Shown piece by piece: positions 36,148-43,731 of a DNA stretch of 64,000 nt; within the stretch, counting starts at the first letter, position 1; each line of letters begins with the position of its first letter. The stretch spans positions 3,335,001 to 3,399,000 of the forward strand of contig NZ_CP061769.1 of assembly GCF_011420305.2 (NCBI RefSeq), written 5' to 3'. Made by a program: the position numbers and the translations under genes. This stretch comes from Nocardioides ochotonae. GTDB taxonomy: Bacteria > Actinomycetota > Actinomycetes > Propionibacteriales > Nocardioidaceae. The notes beneath the pieces are model-generated. The model worked only from the letters and a program-made list of their open reading frames with translations, was not told the origin of the DNA and did no database searches.

Positions 36148-36207
36148 GGCGCCGGAGCGGTGGCCCCCGATCTCTTGAGGAGATCTTGGGCTTTCCGCTC
36201 CGGCGCC
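36148..36207. terminator. Nested inverted repeat downstream of accE (terminator or regulatory cruciform)
   Basis: GGCGCCGGAGCGG (36148-36160) pairs perfectly with 36195-36207. Within the 34-base interior is a second hairpin, GATCTC (36169-36174) with GAGATC (36180-36185). The outer stem is 13 bp. It lies in the 154-bp gap between accE and the GT2 gene. Confidence 0.6.
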
Positions 36208-36277
36208 TTGAGACGCCAGCGGCAGAATCAGAGCCGAGCAGCACGCGGCGGACCGCGCGCCTACCGACAGGAGCAGC

Positions 36278-37768
36278 GTGGATCCTCGCCACGGGACCGA
36301 GCACACCTCGCCGACCGGGCTCGTCCCGGACGAGGCGAACCCCTACGTCCGCACCCACGACCCGCACCTCGCGGCGTACGCCGAGGAGTTCCTCGAGCGG
36401 GTCGACGAGCTCCCGACGTACCGGCCGACGATCGGCTGCGTGATCCCGGCCTACAACGAGGGCGAGACCATCGCCGGCGTGCTGGACTCGCTGCTGATGC
36501 AGACCCGGCTCCCGGACGCGATCCACGTCATCGTCAACAACACCAGCGACGACTCCGTCGAGATCGCCGGGCACTACGCCGGACCGCACACCCGCATGAC
36601 GCCGAGCGGTGAGCAGTCGACGCTCGTCTACGTCCACGACATCGGCAAGAACCCCGACAAGAAGGTCGGGGCGCTCAACTACGGCTACTCCCTCGTCGAG
36701 CACATGGACTACCTGCTCGGGGTGGATGGGGACACCACCCCGGAGCCGGACGCGGTGGAGCACCTGATCAACGAGATCGCGAGCGACGACCGCATCGGCG
36801 GCATCTCGGCGGTCTACTCCATCGACGACTCCGCGCTCGACGGCCCGATGTCGAAGTTCCTCATCGCCGGCCAGCGTGCCCAGTTCGCGGCCTTCAACAT
36901 GCAGAACCTCCTCAAGGGCCGCAACATGGCGGTCCTCGGCGGACAGTTCTCGATGTTCTCCACCCAGGCGCTGCGCGACGTGCTGAAGGACAGCCACCAG
37001 CGCACCCCATGGGTCAACGACTCCGAGGTCGAGGACTCCCTGCTCTCGCTGCAGATCAAGTCGGCCGGCTACCTCACCAAGATCTCCGCGCACGCGCGCG
37101 CCCACGTCGGCGGCATGACCACGCTGCGCTCGCTCGACGCGCAGCAGGTGAAGTGGAACTTCGGCGCCATCGACCTGATGTGGCCCGGCCAGCGTGGCGA
37201 CACCAAGGGTCAGCCGTTCCACCCGAACCTGCGGCTGCGCTGGTTCGAGCACCTCTCGATGGTGCTCAACATGGTCACGCGGCTGATGTTCTTCCTGCTC
37301 CTGATCGCCGCTCTCGCCATCGACGCGTTCGTGTTCCGCGCCTGGTGGCTGATCCCGCCGATCGCCGCGGTCCTGCTGAACCTGCGCGTCGCGCACTCGA
37401 TGAAGTTCGCCAACAGGCGCGACTACCTGTTCGCGCTGCTCATCGCGCCGGCCGAGATCTACATGCTGATCCGGATGGGGCACTTCGTGCGGGCCTGGCT
37501 GAAGTTCTTCAGCCGCCAGCAGACCGACAACTGGGCGGCCCAGGCCAAGGCCGAGCGCGGCAAGGGGGCGGCCTGGATGTACCCGTTCATCGCCCTCGCC
37601 GTCATGTTCGTCGGGTTCGGCGCGGTCTGGACCTACGCCCCGATCTCGATGGAGACCAAGTCCGAGATCCTCGCGACCGGCTGGCCCATCCTCGGCGTCA
37701 TCACGATCGTGCAGACCGTCTGGATGCTGCTGAAGGCGATGCGTCCCTACCGCGGCTTCCAGGCCTGA
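36278..37768 (+). CDS. Processive GT2 glycosyltransferase (cellulose/chitin/hyaluronan synthase-like)
   Basis: The 496-residue protein has a cytosolic GT-A domain (about 50-300) and four or five C-terminal membrane segments (about 334-352, 355-370, 383-400, 434-453, 468-485). UDP-sugar and Mg2+ residues are in DGDTTP (D150, D152), the catalytic acid pair in EVEDSLL, and QQVKW (289-293) stands for QxxRW, the mark of processive polysaccharide synthases. It lacks the N-terminal membrane helices of BcsA. GTG 36278 follows AGGAG. The lipoprotein and response-regulator genes next to it and the nearby GH6 glucanase suggest a secreted beta-glucan-like polymer; product unknown. Confidence 0.9.
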   Translation: MDPRHGTEHTSPTGLVPDEANPYVRTHDPHLAAYAEEFLERVDELPTYRPTIGCVIPAYNEGETIAGVLDSLLMQTRLPDAIHVIVNNTSDDSVEIAGHYAGPHTRMTPSGEQSTLVYVHDIGKNPDKKVGALNYGYSLVEHMDYLLGVDGDTTPEPDAVEHLINEIASDDRIGGISAVYSIDDSALDGPMSKFLIAGQRAQFAAFNMQNLLKGRNMAVLGGQFSMFSTQALRDVLKDSHQRTPWVNDSEVEDSLLSLQIKSAGYLTKISAHARAHVGGMTTLRSLDAQQVKWNFGAIDLMWPGQRGDTKGQPFHPNLRLRWFEHLSMVLNMVTRLMFFLLLIAALAIDAFVFRAWWLIPPIAAVLLNLRVAHSMKFANRRDYLFALLIAPAEIYMLIRMGHFVRAWLKFFSRQQTDNWAAQAKAERGKGAAWMYPFIALAVMFVGFGAVWTYAPISMETKSEILATGWPILGVITIVQTVWMLLKAMRPYRGFQA

Positions 37769-37786
37769 GCCACAGCTCTCCGAACC

Positions 37787-37801
37787 GAAGGACCCCCCCC
37801 C
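37787..37801 (+). promoter_or_regulatory. Shine-Dalgarno (GAAGGA) followed by a C9 tract before the lipoprotein start
   Basis: GAAGGA (37787-37792) is separated from GTG 37802 only by nine cytosines (37793-37801). A change in tract length would alter the spacing between the ribosome site and the start codon. Confidence 0.6.
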
Positions 37802-38524
37802 GTGCAGACCCGTTCCCGCCGCGCTCGCGCCACGTCGTACTCCGTGCTGGTGTGCGTGCTGGCCCTCCTGCTCAGCTCCTGCGCCCTCCGGGACGCACTC
37901 GCCCCGGACGACGAGCCGGTGCCGACCGCCACACCCTCCGCGGTCGAGGAGCTGTTCGACTCCCAGTTCACCCGGGACGGGACGTTCCAGTCCCACATCG
38001 ACGTCGACGGCCTGGACTTCGTCTACACCCTGTGGCCGACCAAGTCGACGCCGCGCACCAACGAGTGGTACCCGCGCGGTGACAAGTTCTTCTCCTTCAC
38101 CTTCCAGGCCTACGACCTCGACCGCCGCCTGCGCGACCCGTTCGCCACCAAGCGCAAGGTCTACCTGGACCGGATCGCGGTGACCTCGCGGACGACGACC
38201 CTCGGCGACGGCCCCGCCCAGCGTCCCTACCGCCTCGAGGCGTCGGCTCGCACGATCACCTTCGACCCCGAGCCGGTGACGACCCGGCACGGGATGCTGA
38301 TCACCTCGCCCAAGGGCGCGTTCGAGCTGCGCAACCAGCGGATCGGCTCGATGTCGCTCGACACCCGCGGCCTCACGCTCCGTTTCACCGCCACGGTGTG
38401 GATCCAGGAGCGGGCCGGCGGCGACTCCTTCGTCAAGAAGGAGATCCGTCAGGACGTGCCGATCGCGATCTTCGAGTCCAGCGAGCCGACCAAGGCCACC
38501 AAGATCCCGATCAACGCCAACTGA
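37802..38524 (+). CDS. Predicted lipoprotein of unknown function
   Basis: This 240-residue protein has a basic N-terminus, a hydrophobic signal (13-24) and a lipobox LLSSC with C27 as the lipidated residue. A 30-residue linker follows, then a folded domain of beta character (SHIDVDGLDFVYTLWP, FFSFTFQAYDLDRRLRDPF, KVYLDRIAVTS, TLRFTATVWIQERAGG). I do not recognise a family. It follows the GT2 gene by 33 bases, so it is probably co-expressed and may act outside the membrane on the polymer made by the synthase. GTG start chosen for its Shine-Dalgarno and signal peptide. Confidence 0.85.
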   Translation: MQTRSRRARATSYSVLVCVLALLLSSCALRDALAPDDEPVPTATPSAVEELFDSQFTRDGTFQSHIDVDGLDFVYTLWPTKSTPRTNEWYPRGDKFFSFTFQAYDLDRRLRDPFATKRKVYLDRIAVTSRTTTLGDGPAQRPYRLEASARTITFDPEPVTTRHGMLITSPKGAFELRNQRIGSMSLDTRGLTLRFTATVWIQERAGGDSFVKKEIRQDVPIAIFESSEPTKATKIPINAN

Positions 38525-38527
38525 GCT

Positions 38528-38568
38528 CGGTACGGCGGGCCCCGTCAGGTGGGGTCCCCGCCGTGCCG
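38528..38568. terminator. Bidirectional terminator between the lipoprotein and response-regulator genes
   Basis: A long, nearly perfect stem (about 38528-38543 with 38551-38568, with a small bulge) encloses a seven-base loop and lies in the 48-bp gap between convergent genes. Confidence 0.75.
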
Positions 38569-38572
38569 CAGG

Positions 38573-39580
38573 TCAGACCGGCTCGGCCATCCGGTAGCCG
38601 ACCCCGCGCACCGTCTCGATGTAGCGCGGGGTGGCGCCGTCGTCACCGAGCTTGCGACGCAGGCTCGCGATGTGGTTCTCCACCGTTCGCTTGTCCGCCT
38701 CGTTGACGAAGTGCGTCGTGACGAACTGCTCGCCGCGCATCGCCAGGACCAGGTCGGCCTTGCTGCGGACCCGGCGACCGGTCCGCAGCAGCGAGACCAG
38801 CAGGTCGAGCTCGGCAACGGCCACCTCGACCGCGACGCCTCGGAGCACCACGGCCCCGGTCTCGGGGTTGACCGCGAGGTCGGCGAAGCGGAGCCACCCG
38901 TCCTCGGTGAGCGGCGCCTGCGAGGACTCCAGGACGGCCGACGCGACAGCCGGTGCGGCAGCCGGTGCGGCAGCGGGTGCCGGCACCGGGGCCCGGGACC
39001 CGGCCGGAGCGAGTGCCGGTCTGGGGGCCGGAGGCTCCGCAGGGGCGAGGCTCGGACTGGGCGCAGCGCGCTTGGCGCCGCTCAGCAGACCGCCCTGATC
39101 GAGCTCGCGCGCCGCCTGGGCGGCCCACGAGAGCTGGACGGCCGGCGTCGGCACGGCCAAGGCCGGGCTCGGCGCCCAGCTGGTCGGCACCTCGGTCCGG
39201 TTGCGCGGCCGCCGGAGCATCGAGTCCGCGCGTGCCCTCAGCTCACGCGGGCGGAACGGCTTGAGCAGGTAGTCGTCCGCGCCCGCCTCGAAGCCCTGCA
39301 CGACGTCGATCTCGTCCGCGAGGGCGGTGATCATGATCAGGTAGGTGTTGCTGAACTCGCGCAACCGCTTGGCGACGGCGAAGCCGTCCATGCCCGGCAT
39401 GTTCACGTCGAGGGTCGTCAGCAGCGGGTCGTGCGTGCGCACGGCCTCGACACCGTCGGGGCCGTCCTTGGCCACGATGGTGCGGAACCCCGACTGGGTC
39501 AGCACGACGTTGATGAGATCCCGTACGTCCGGATCGTCCTCGATGATCACGGCCGTCCAGCCAGCGTCTGAACCAGTCAT
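38573..39580 (-). CDS. Response regulator, receiver plus winged-helix, with long Pro/Ala linker
   Basis: The 335-residue protein has an N-terminal receiver (about 8-125; acidic pocket E14-D16, phospho-acceptor D58, T85, K107) and a C-terminal OmpR/PhoB winged helix (about 236-332; DKRTVENHIASLRRKLGDD and TVRGVGYRM). The two are joined by about 105 residues of Pro/Ala-rich sequence with repeated APA units, where normal OmpR linkers are 5-20 residues. No histidine kinase gene is adjacent, so it is an orphan here. ATG 39580 lies on the predicted +1. Convergent with the GT2-lipoprotein genes. Confidence 0.93.
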   Translation of the reverse strand: MTGSDAGWTAVIIEDDPDVRDLINVVLTQSGFRTIVAKDGPDGVEAVRTHDPLLTTLDVNMPGMDGFAVAKRLREFSNTYLIMITALADEIDVVQGFEAGADDYLLKPFRPRELRARADSMLRRPRNRTEVPTSWAPSPALAVPTPAVQLSWAAQAARELDQGGLLSGAKRAAPSPSLAPAEPPAPRPALAPAGSRAPVPAPAAAPAAAPAVASAVLESSQAPLTEDGWLRFADLAVNPETGAVVLRGVAVEVAVAELDLLVSLLRTGRRVRSKADLVLAMRGEQFVTTHFVNEADKRTVENHIASLRRKLGDDGATPRYIETVRGVGYRMAEPV

Positions 39581-39586
39581 GGCTGG

Positions 39587-39592
39587 AGCCTA
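39587..39592 (-). promoter_or_regulatory. -10 box (TAGGCT) of the response regulator
   Basis: TAGGCT puts +1 exactly on the A of ATG 39580. Confidence 0.55.
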
Positions 39593-39634
39593 GCAACGCC
39601 CGCGGCGCACGGGCCGCGGCGATCCCGCGGGCGA

Positions 39635-40630
39635 TCACCACCCGGACCGTACGGCCATCTCGAGGGTGTGCTCCGCCCAGAAGTCACCTGCCGGCGGGCC
39701 GCCGTTGCAGGTGCCGTCGCTCTCGCCGGGCGGCTTCACCCACAGGTAGGCGTCGAGCGCTCCCTCGCCGGCCACGACCTCGGGCTCGAGCCCGAAGGCC
39801 CGCCCGTCGGGGTTGCACCACTCCTCCTCGGCGCCGACGCCGTTGCGGCTGCGATCGACGACGTAGTGCGCGCCGTCGAGCAGCCCGCTCAGCCGCTCGG
39901 CGTACGCGACCTCGTCCTCGTCGAGCTGGTAGTTCGACACGTTGGTCGCGAAGCCGCGCACCCGGTCGACCCCGGCGTCGGTGAGGAGCTCGGCCATGTC
40001 CCGGGGCGCCAGCCAGTGCGAGTGGCCGCCGTCCAGGTACGTCGCGACGCCGGCCTCGGCGAGCACGTCCACCGCCCCGCCCACCAGCTCGACACGCTGG
40101 GTCGGGTCCGGGCACTCCTGCGCGGAGGCCAGGGCGTCGGGCTCCAGGACCGCGACGGCCGGCTCCCCCGACGTCGCGGCGTCGGCGATCTCCTGCACCC
40201 AGGCCAGGTAGCCGGACGCGTCCAGACCACCGGCCGAGTAGCCGCCGGAGCAGTCGCGGTCGGGGATCCCGTAGACCACGAGGACGGGCAGCCGGTCGAC
40301 GTCGTCGGCCGCGCGGACGATCCCCTCGACGTACTCCCCCACCTGACCGGGCGGCGTGCGCTCGGGGGTCAGCCAGATCGCCTGCGGCACCTCGGCCACG
40401 CGACCGAACACCTCCGCACCCCGGGTGTCGCCGGCCTGCTCGGCCGCCGCGGCCGCCTGTGCCGTGCGCGACCCGGTGTCGACCAGCAGTGCGCGCTCGG
40501 CGAACGGGTTGTCGGTCCGGGGGTCCAGGCCGTCCTCGCCGCAGCCGGAGACCAGCAGCGACCCGGCCAGGATCCCGGTCAGCGCCAGCGCCGCGCGCAT
40601 GGGTCGGGCGCGACGACCACGGAGCTTCAC
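39635..40630 (-). CDS. Glycoside hydrolase family 6 (endoglucanase-type) lipoprotein
   Basis: The protein of about 331 residues has a lipoprotein signal (hydrophobic 13-27, lipobox LVSGC with C30) and a GH6 catalytic domain. The family signature VVYGIPDRDCSGGY carries the catalytic-acid aspartate, AVLEPDALA the second active-site region, and later ATYLDGGHSHWL and TNVSNYQ. GH6 enzymes cut beta-1,4-glucan by inversion. Here it would sit on the outer face of the membrane. The nearby GT2 synthase makes polymer trimming more likely than plant cellulose use. I chose GTG 40630 because a CATGAT box puts +1 there. Confidence 0.92.
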   Translation of the reverse strand: MKLRGRRARPMRAALALTGILAGSLLVSGCGEDGLDPRTDNPFAERALLVDTGSRTAQAAAAAEQAGDTRGAEVFGRVAEVPQAIWLTPERTPPGQVGEYVEGIVRAADDVDRLPVLVVYGIPDRDCSGGYSAGGLDASGYLAWVQEIADAATSGEPAVAVLEPDALASAQECPDPTQRVELVGGAVDVLAEAGVATYLDGGHSHWLAPRDMAELLTDAGVDRVRGFATNVSNYQLDEDEVAYAERLSGLLDGAHYVVDRSRNGVGAEEEWCNPDGRAFGLEPEVVAGEGALDAYLWVKPPGESDGTCNGGPPAGDFWAEHTLEMAVRSGW

Positions 40631-40636
40631 GGAGTC

Positions 40637-40642
40637 ATCATG
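40637..40642 (-). promoter_or_regulatory. -10-like box (CATGAT) of the GH6 gene
   Basis: CATGAT ends seven bases before GTG 40630; no clear -35. Confidence 0.4.
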
Positions 40643-40706
40643 CCTGCTCGTCCGGGGCGTGAGCGGCGAGGTCGCCAAAGGGCCCGGACGGCGCCGCGCG
40701 CGCTGC

Positions 40707-40712
40707 TAGCGT
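40707..40712 (+). promoter_or_regulatory. -10 box (TAGCGT) of the TetR gene
   Basis: TAGCGT ends eight bases before GTG 40720, supporting that start over GTG 40711, which overlaps the box itself. Confidence 0.5.
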
Positions 40713-40719
40713 GCCGAAC

Positions 40720-41277
40720 GTGACCGTGCGGATGAGTGCCGACCATCGGCGCGAGCTGGTGCTCCAGGCCGCCACCCGCGCGTTCGCCCGGCGTGGCTAC
40801 AACGCCACCAGCACCGACGAGGTGGCGCAGGAGGCTGGGGTCTCCCAGCCGTACGTCGTGCGGATCTTCGGCACCAAGCTGGAGCTGTTCCTCCAGGTCT
40901 TCGAGCGGGCGCTCGAGCAGGTGCGCCTCGCCTTCGAGCAGGTGCTGCTCCATGCCGCGCCCGCCACCGGCAACGGACGCGAGCTGCTCAGCGCGGCGTA
41001 CACCCCGCTGATCCGCGACCGGGACCTGCTCCAGGTCACGATGCACGGGTTCTCCGCCGGGCACGTGCCGCGGATCGCGGCGGTGGCGCGGACCGGGCTG
41101 GGCCGCATCCACGAGACGCTGCGCGGCGGCGGGTGGAGCGAGCAGGAGGTCCGCGACGTCGTGGCCCGCGGGATGCTGATCAACGTCCTGCTCTCCATCG
41201 GCGCCCCCGAGCACGGCGTCAGCGACCCCGCGCTCGCTGAGCTCACCGCCATCACGCTCGGCGACGCCGCCCAGTAG
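40720..41277 (+). CDS. TetR/AcrR-family transcriptional regulator
   Basis: The protein of about 185 residues has a TetR N-terminal DNA-binding domain (RRELVLQAATRAFARRGYNATSTDEVAQEAGVSQPYVVRIFGTKLELF) with the recognition helix in VSQPYVVRIF. The variable helical C-terminal ligand domain shows no recognisable effector pocket. It could control the divergent GH6 gene across the 89-bp gap or the maf gene downstream; neither is shown. An ATG at 40732 is a third possible start. Confidence 0.92.
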   Translation: MTVRMSADHRRELVLQAATRAFARRGYNATSTDEVAQEAGVSQPYVVRIFGTKLELFLQVFERALEQVRLAFEQVLLHAAPATGNGRELLSAAYTPLIRDRDLLQVTMHGFSAGHVPRIAAVARTGLGRIHETLRGGGWSEQEVRDVVARGMLINVLLSIGAPEHGVSDPALAELTAITLGDAAQ

Positions 41278-41280
41278 CCT
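41275..41280 (+). promoter_or_regulatory. -10 box (TAGCCT) of maf
   Basis: The box overlaps the TetR stop codon and ends eight bases before GTG 41288, so maf may have its own near-leaderless transcript. Confidence 0.45.
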
Positions 41281-41287
41281 CCGGCGG

Positions 41288-41899
41288 GTGAGCATCCTCG
41301 TCCTGGCCTCCGCCTCCCCCGCCCGCCTCGCGACCCTGCGCAGCGCCGGCGTCGAACCTGTCGTGATCGTCTCCGGGGTCGACGAGTCCCAGCTGGACGG
41401 CCTGGCCCCGGCCGAGCTCGCACTGGGTCTGGCCGAGCTGAAGTGCGCGGCCGTCGCGGCGCGCGAGGAGGTGCCGGCCGGCGCCCTGGTGCTGGGCTGC
41501 GACTCGGTGCTCGAGCTCGACGGCGAGGCGCTCGGCAAGCCCGCGGACGCTGCCGAGGCGACCCGGCGCTGGCAGGCGATGCGGGGTCGCAGCGGCGTGC
41601 TGCGCACCGGTCACTGTCTGCGCGACACCGCCACCGGGCACACCGCGGCGGCGACCGCCTCGACCACCGTGCACTTCGCCGACGTGAGCGACGAGGAGAT
41701 CGCGGCGTACGTCGCGACCGGCGAGCCGTTGCACGTCGCCGGCGCCTTCACCGTCGACGGCCTCGGCGGCGCGTTCATCACGGGCATCGAGGGCGACCAC
41801 CACAACGTGGTGGGGGTGAGCCTGCCGTTGCTCAGGGAGCTGCTCGCCCAGCTGGGGCACTCGTGGACGCACCTGTGGACGGCGCCGGCGCCTCGATAG
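41288..41899 (+). CDS. maf: Maf-family nucleoside triphosphate pyrophosphatase
   Basis: The 203-residue protein has the Maf signatures: LASASPARLATLRSAGV, the phosphate-site VSGVDES, LGCDSVLELDGEALGKP with catalytic Asp and Lys, and GDHHNVVGVSLPLLRELL at the end. It hydrolyses non-canonical or pyrimidine nucleoside triphosphates and slows septation when abundant. In mycobacteria maf directly follows accE5; here it is five kilobases away. The last 68 bases overlap the convergent GtrA gene. Confidence 0.95.
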   Translation: MSILVLASASPARLATLRSAGVEPVVIVSGVDESQLDGLAPAELALGLAELKCAAVAAREEVPAGALVLGCDSVLELDGEALGKPADAAEATRRWQAMRGRSGVLRTGHCLRDTATGHTAAATASTTVHFADVSDEEIAAYVATGEPLHVAGAFTVDGLGGAFITGIEGDHHNVVGVSLPLLRELLAQLGHSWTHLWTAPAPR

Positions 41900-42374
41900 C
41901 ACTGACGGCGGAGCGGTCCTCGGCCAGGAGCGTCAGCGGACGGCGGAACACGAAGGTGCGGAACAGGAAGAACCGCGCCGTCATGCCGAGCACCAGGCCG
42001 ATCACGTTGGCCGCGATGTTGTCCGAGACCGGGTCGGCGAGGCCGAGCACCTCACGGCTGATCGTCAGGCAGCCGATCGGCAGCAGCATCGTGACCGCGT
42101 TGATCACGATGAACGCCGAGAGGCCGCCGTCCGCGGGCCGCACCGAGCGGTCCTTGAAGGCGTAGTTGCGACTGCCATGGAAGCTGACCGCCATGCCGAC
42201 GGTGTTGGCCAGCACGTAGGCCAGGATCGGCTCGCTCTCGAGCAGCGCGAGCCGATCGGCTCCGAAGCCGTGGACCAGCAGGTTGAACAACACCAGCGCG
42301 ACCAGCGTCGCCAGACCCCCGACGGCGAGGAAGCGAACCGCCTCGGTCAGGTAGCGGCGCCAGCGGCTCGACAT
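41832..42374 (-). CDS. GtrA-family membrane protein
   Basis: The 180-residue protein has four membrane segments in the GtrA pattern: FLAVGGLATLVALVLFNLLV, ILAYVLANTVGMAVSFHGSRNYAF, AFIVINAVTMLLPIGCLTI and NVIGLVLGMTARFFLFRTFVF. GtrA proteins help flip or handle polyprenyl-linked sugars for surface glycan. ATG 42374 is one base after a predicted +1; a longer open frame lacks similarity. The C-terminal 30 residues are disordered and encoded opposite the end of maf. A GtrA gene (Rv3277c) occupies the same area in mycobacteria. Confidence 0.92.
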   Translation of the reverse strand: MSSRWRRYLTEAVRFLAVGGLATLVALVLFNLLVHGFGADRLALLESEPILAYVLANTVGMAVSFHGSRNYAFKDRSVRPADGGLSAFIVINAVTMLLPIGCLTISREVLGLADPVSDNIAANVIGLVLGMTARFFLFRTFVFRRPLTLLAEDRSAVSAIEAPAPSTGASTSAPAGRAAP

Positions 42375-42381
42375 GGGCGAC

Positions 42382-42387
42382 AGGCTA
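42382..42387 (-). promoter_or_regulatory. -10 box (TAGCCT) of the GtrA gene
   Basis: TAGCCT ends eight bases before ATG 42374. Confidence 0.5.
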
Positions 42388-42432
42388 CTGAAGCCCCCGC
42401 CCGGACCGTCGCGGTGGGGACCCCGCCCGCGA

Positions 42433-43665
42433 TCAGGCGGTCGAGCCGGGCTCCAGGCGGCTCCCGGGCTCCAGCCGGACGCCACGCCCAATGACCGATC
42501 CGCGACCCACGAGGGTGACCAGGTCCGGGTCGTCGAGGGCCGCCTCGCCGGCGCCCTCGAGGACGGCGTCGGCCTCGACCTCGCAGCCGCTGTCGAGCAC
42601 CGCCCACGCCACCCGCGACCCGGCGCGTACGACGGTGTCGGCGCCCAGCACGCTGTCCTCCACCTCGGCGCCCGCCTCCACGACCACCCCGGGCCCGAGC
42701 ACGCTGCGGCGCACGGTCCCGGCGACGCGGACGCCCGGGCTCAGCATCGAGTCGGTGACGACGCCGCCCTCGAGCACCCGGGCCGGGCTGCGCTGCGGCT
42801 GCCGGGTCAGGATCGGCCACTCGGGGTGGTCCAGCACCCCCTGGTCGTCGGTGAGGAACTCGCGGTGCGCGCGCAGGTAGAGGTGGGGCTGGCCGAGGTC
42901 GCGCCAGTAGCCGTCGTACGCGTGGACGACGGTGCGCCCGCGCTCGACCAGGTGCGGCAGCAGGTGCTCGCCGAAGTCGCCGAGCCCGGTGTCGCCCTCG
43001 TCCGCCTGGTGGGTGAGCTCTCGGTGCAGCTCCTCGAGCACCTCGATGAGCACCTCGCGGTCGTAGACGAAGGCCTCGGTCGCGATCGTGTCGCTCGACG
43101 CCTGCTCGGGCTTGTAGGCGAAGCGAGTCACCCGCCCGTCGGCGTCGTGCTCGACCACCGCGTGATCCTCGGCCCGATCACCCGACGGGACCGTCGTGGT
43201 GACCACCGTGCACTCGGCACCCGCGCGGCGGTGGGTGTCCAGCACGTCGTTGAAGTCGAGGCGGTAGACGTGGTCGGCGCTGAGCACCACGACCTCGTCC
43301 GGCGCCGCGGCCCGCACCTGGTCGCGGATCCGGTAGAGCGCGTCCGCGTTGCCCTGCGCGAAGCCGTCCTCGTCGGCGGTGCCGGTCCCCTGCTCGGGCA
43401 TCAGCAGCCGCAGTCCGCCGTGGTTGCGGTCCAGGTCCCACGGGCGGCCGTTGGCGACCTGCTCCTCGAGGCTGGACCCTTGGAACTGCACGGCCAGCCA
43501 CACGTCGCTGATCCCGCTGTGCGCGAGGTTCGAGAGCGGCAGGTCGACCAGCTGCCAGGAGCCGGCGAAGGGCAGCGCGGGCTTGGCACGCTCGCGGGTC
43601 AGCACGTCGAGACGGCCGCCGGAGCCTCCGGCCTGGATGATGGCGAGCACACGGGAGCGGGGCAT
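42433..43665 (-). CDS. glgC: Glucose-1-phosphate adenylyltransferase-like nucleotidyltransferase
   Basis: The 410-residue protein has a nucleotidyltransferase N-domain and a left-handed beta-helix C-domain. AIIQAGGSGGRLDVLTRERAKPALPFAG is the NTP loop, with VDLPLSNLAHSGI, GNADALYRI and VLSADHVYRLDF; the hexapeptide-like repeats VVTDSMLSPGVRVAGTVRRSVLGPGVVVEAG lie around 300-380. It is closest in form to GlgC, which makes ADP-glucose for glycogen. It departs from classical GlgC in several places, so another NDP-sugar product is possible. No glgA is adjacent. Confidence 0.85.
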   Translation of the reverse strand: MPRSRVLAIIQAGGSGGRLDVLTRERAKPALPFAGSWQLVDLPLSNLAHSGISDVWLAVQFQGSSLEEQVANGRPWDLDRNHGGLRLLMPEQGTGTADEDGFAQGNADALYRIRDQVRAAAPDEVVVLSADHVYRLDFNDVLDTHRRAGAECTVVTTTVPSGDRAEDHAVVEHDADGRVTRFAYKPEQASSDTIATEAFVYDREVLIEVLEELHRELTHQADEGDTGLGDFGEHLLPHLVERGRTVVHAYDGYWRDLGQPHLYLRAHREFLTDDQGVLDHPEWPILTRQPQRSPARVLEGGVVTDSMLSPGVRVAGTVRRSVLGPGVVVEAGAEVEDSVLGADTVVRAGSRVAWAVLDSGCEVEADAVLEGAGEAALDDPDLVTLVGRGSVIGRGVRLEPGSRLEPGSTA

Positions 43666-43731
43666 ACCCGATGTTCACACAGCACTGGTGAGGTCGCGTG
43701 ACCGACGGCTCACTCCCCCGCTCCGCTGGTG

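Noticed and set aside
42433..43665. Mannose-1-phosphate guanylyltransferase or other sugar nucleotidyltransferase instead of GlgC-like
   Set aside because: The FAG-x3-VDLPLSNLAHSGI segment and the beta-helix tail are of GlgC type; kept as GlgC-like but with reduced confidence because several positions deviate.
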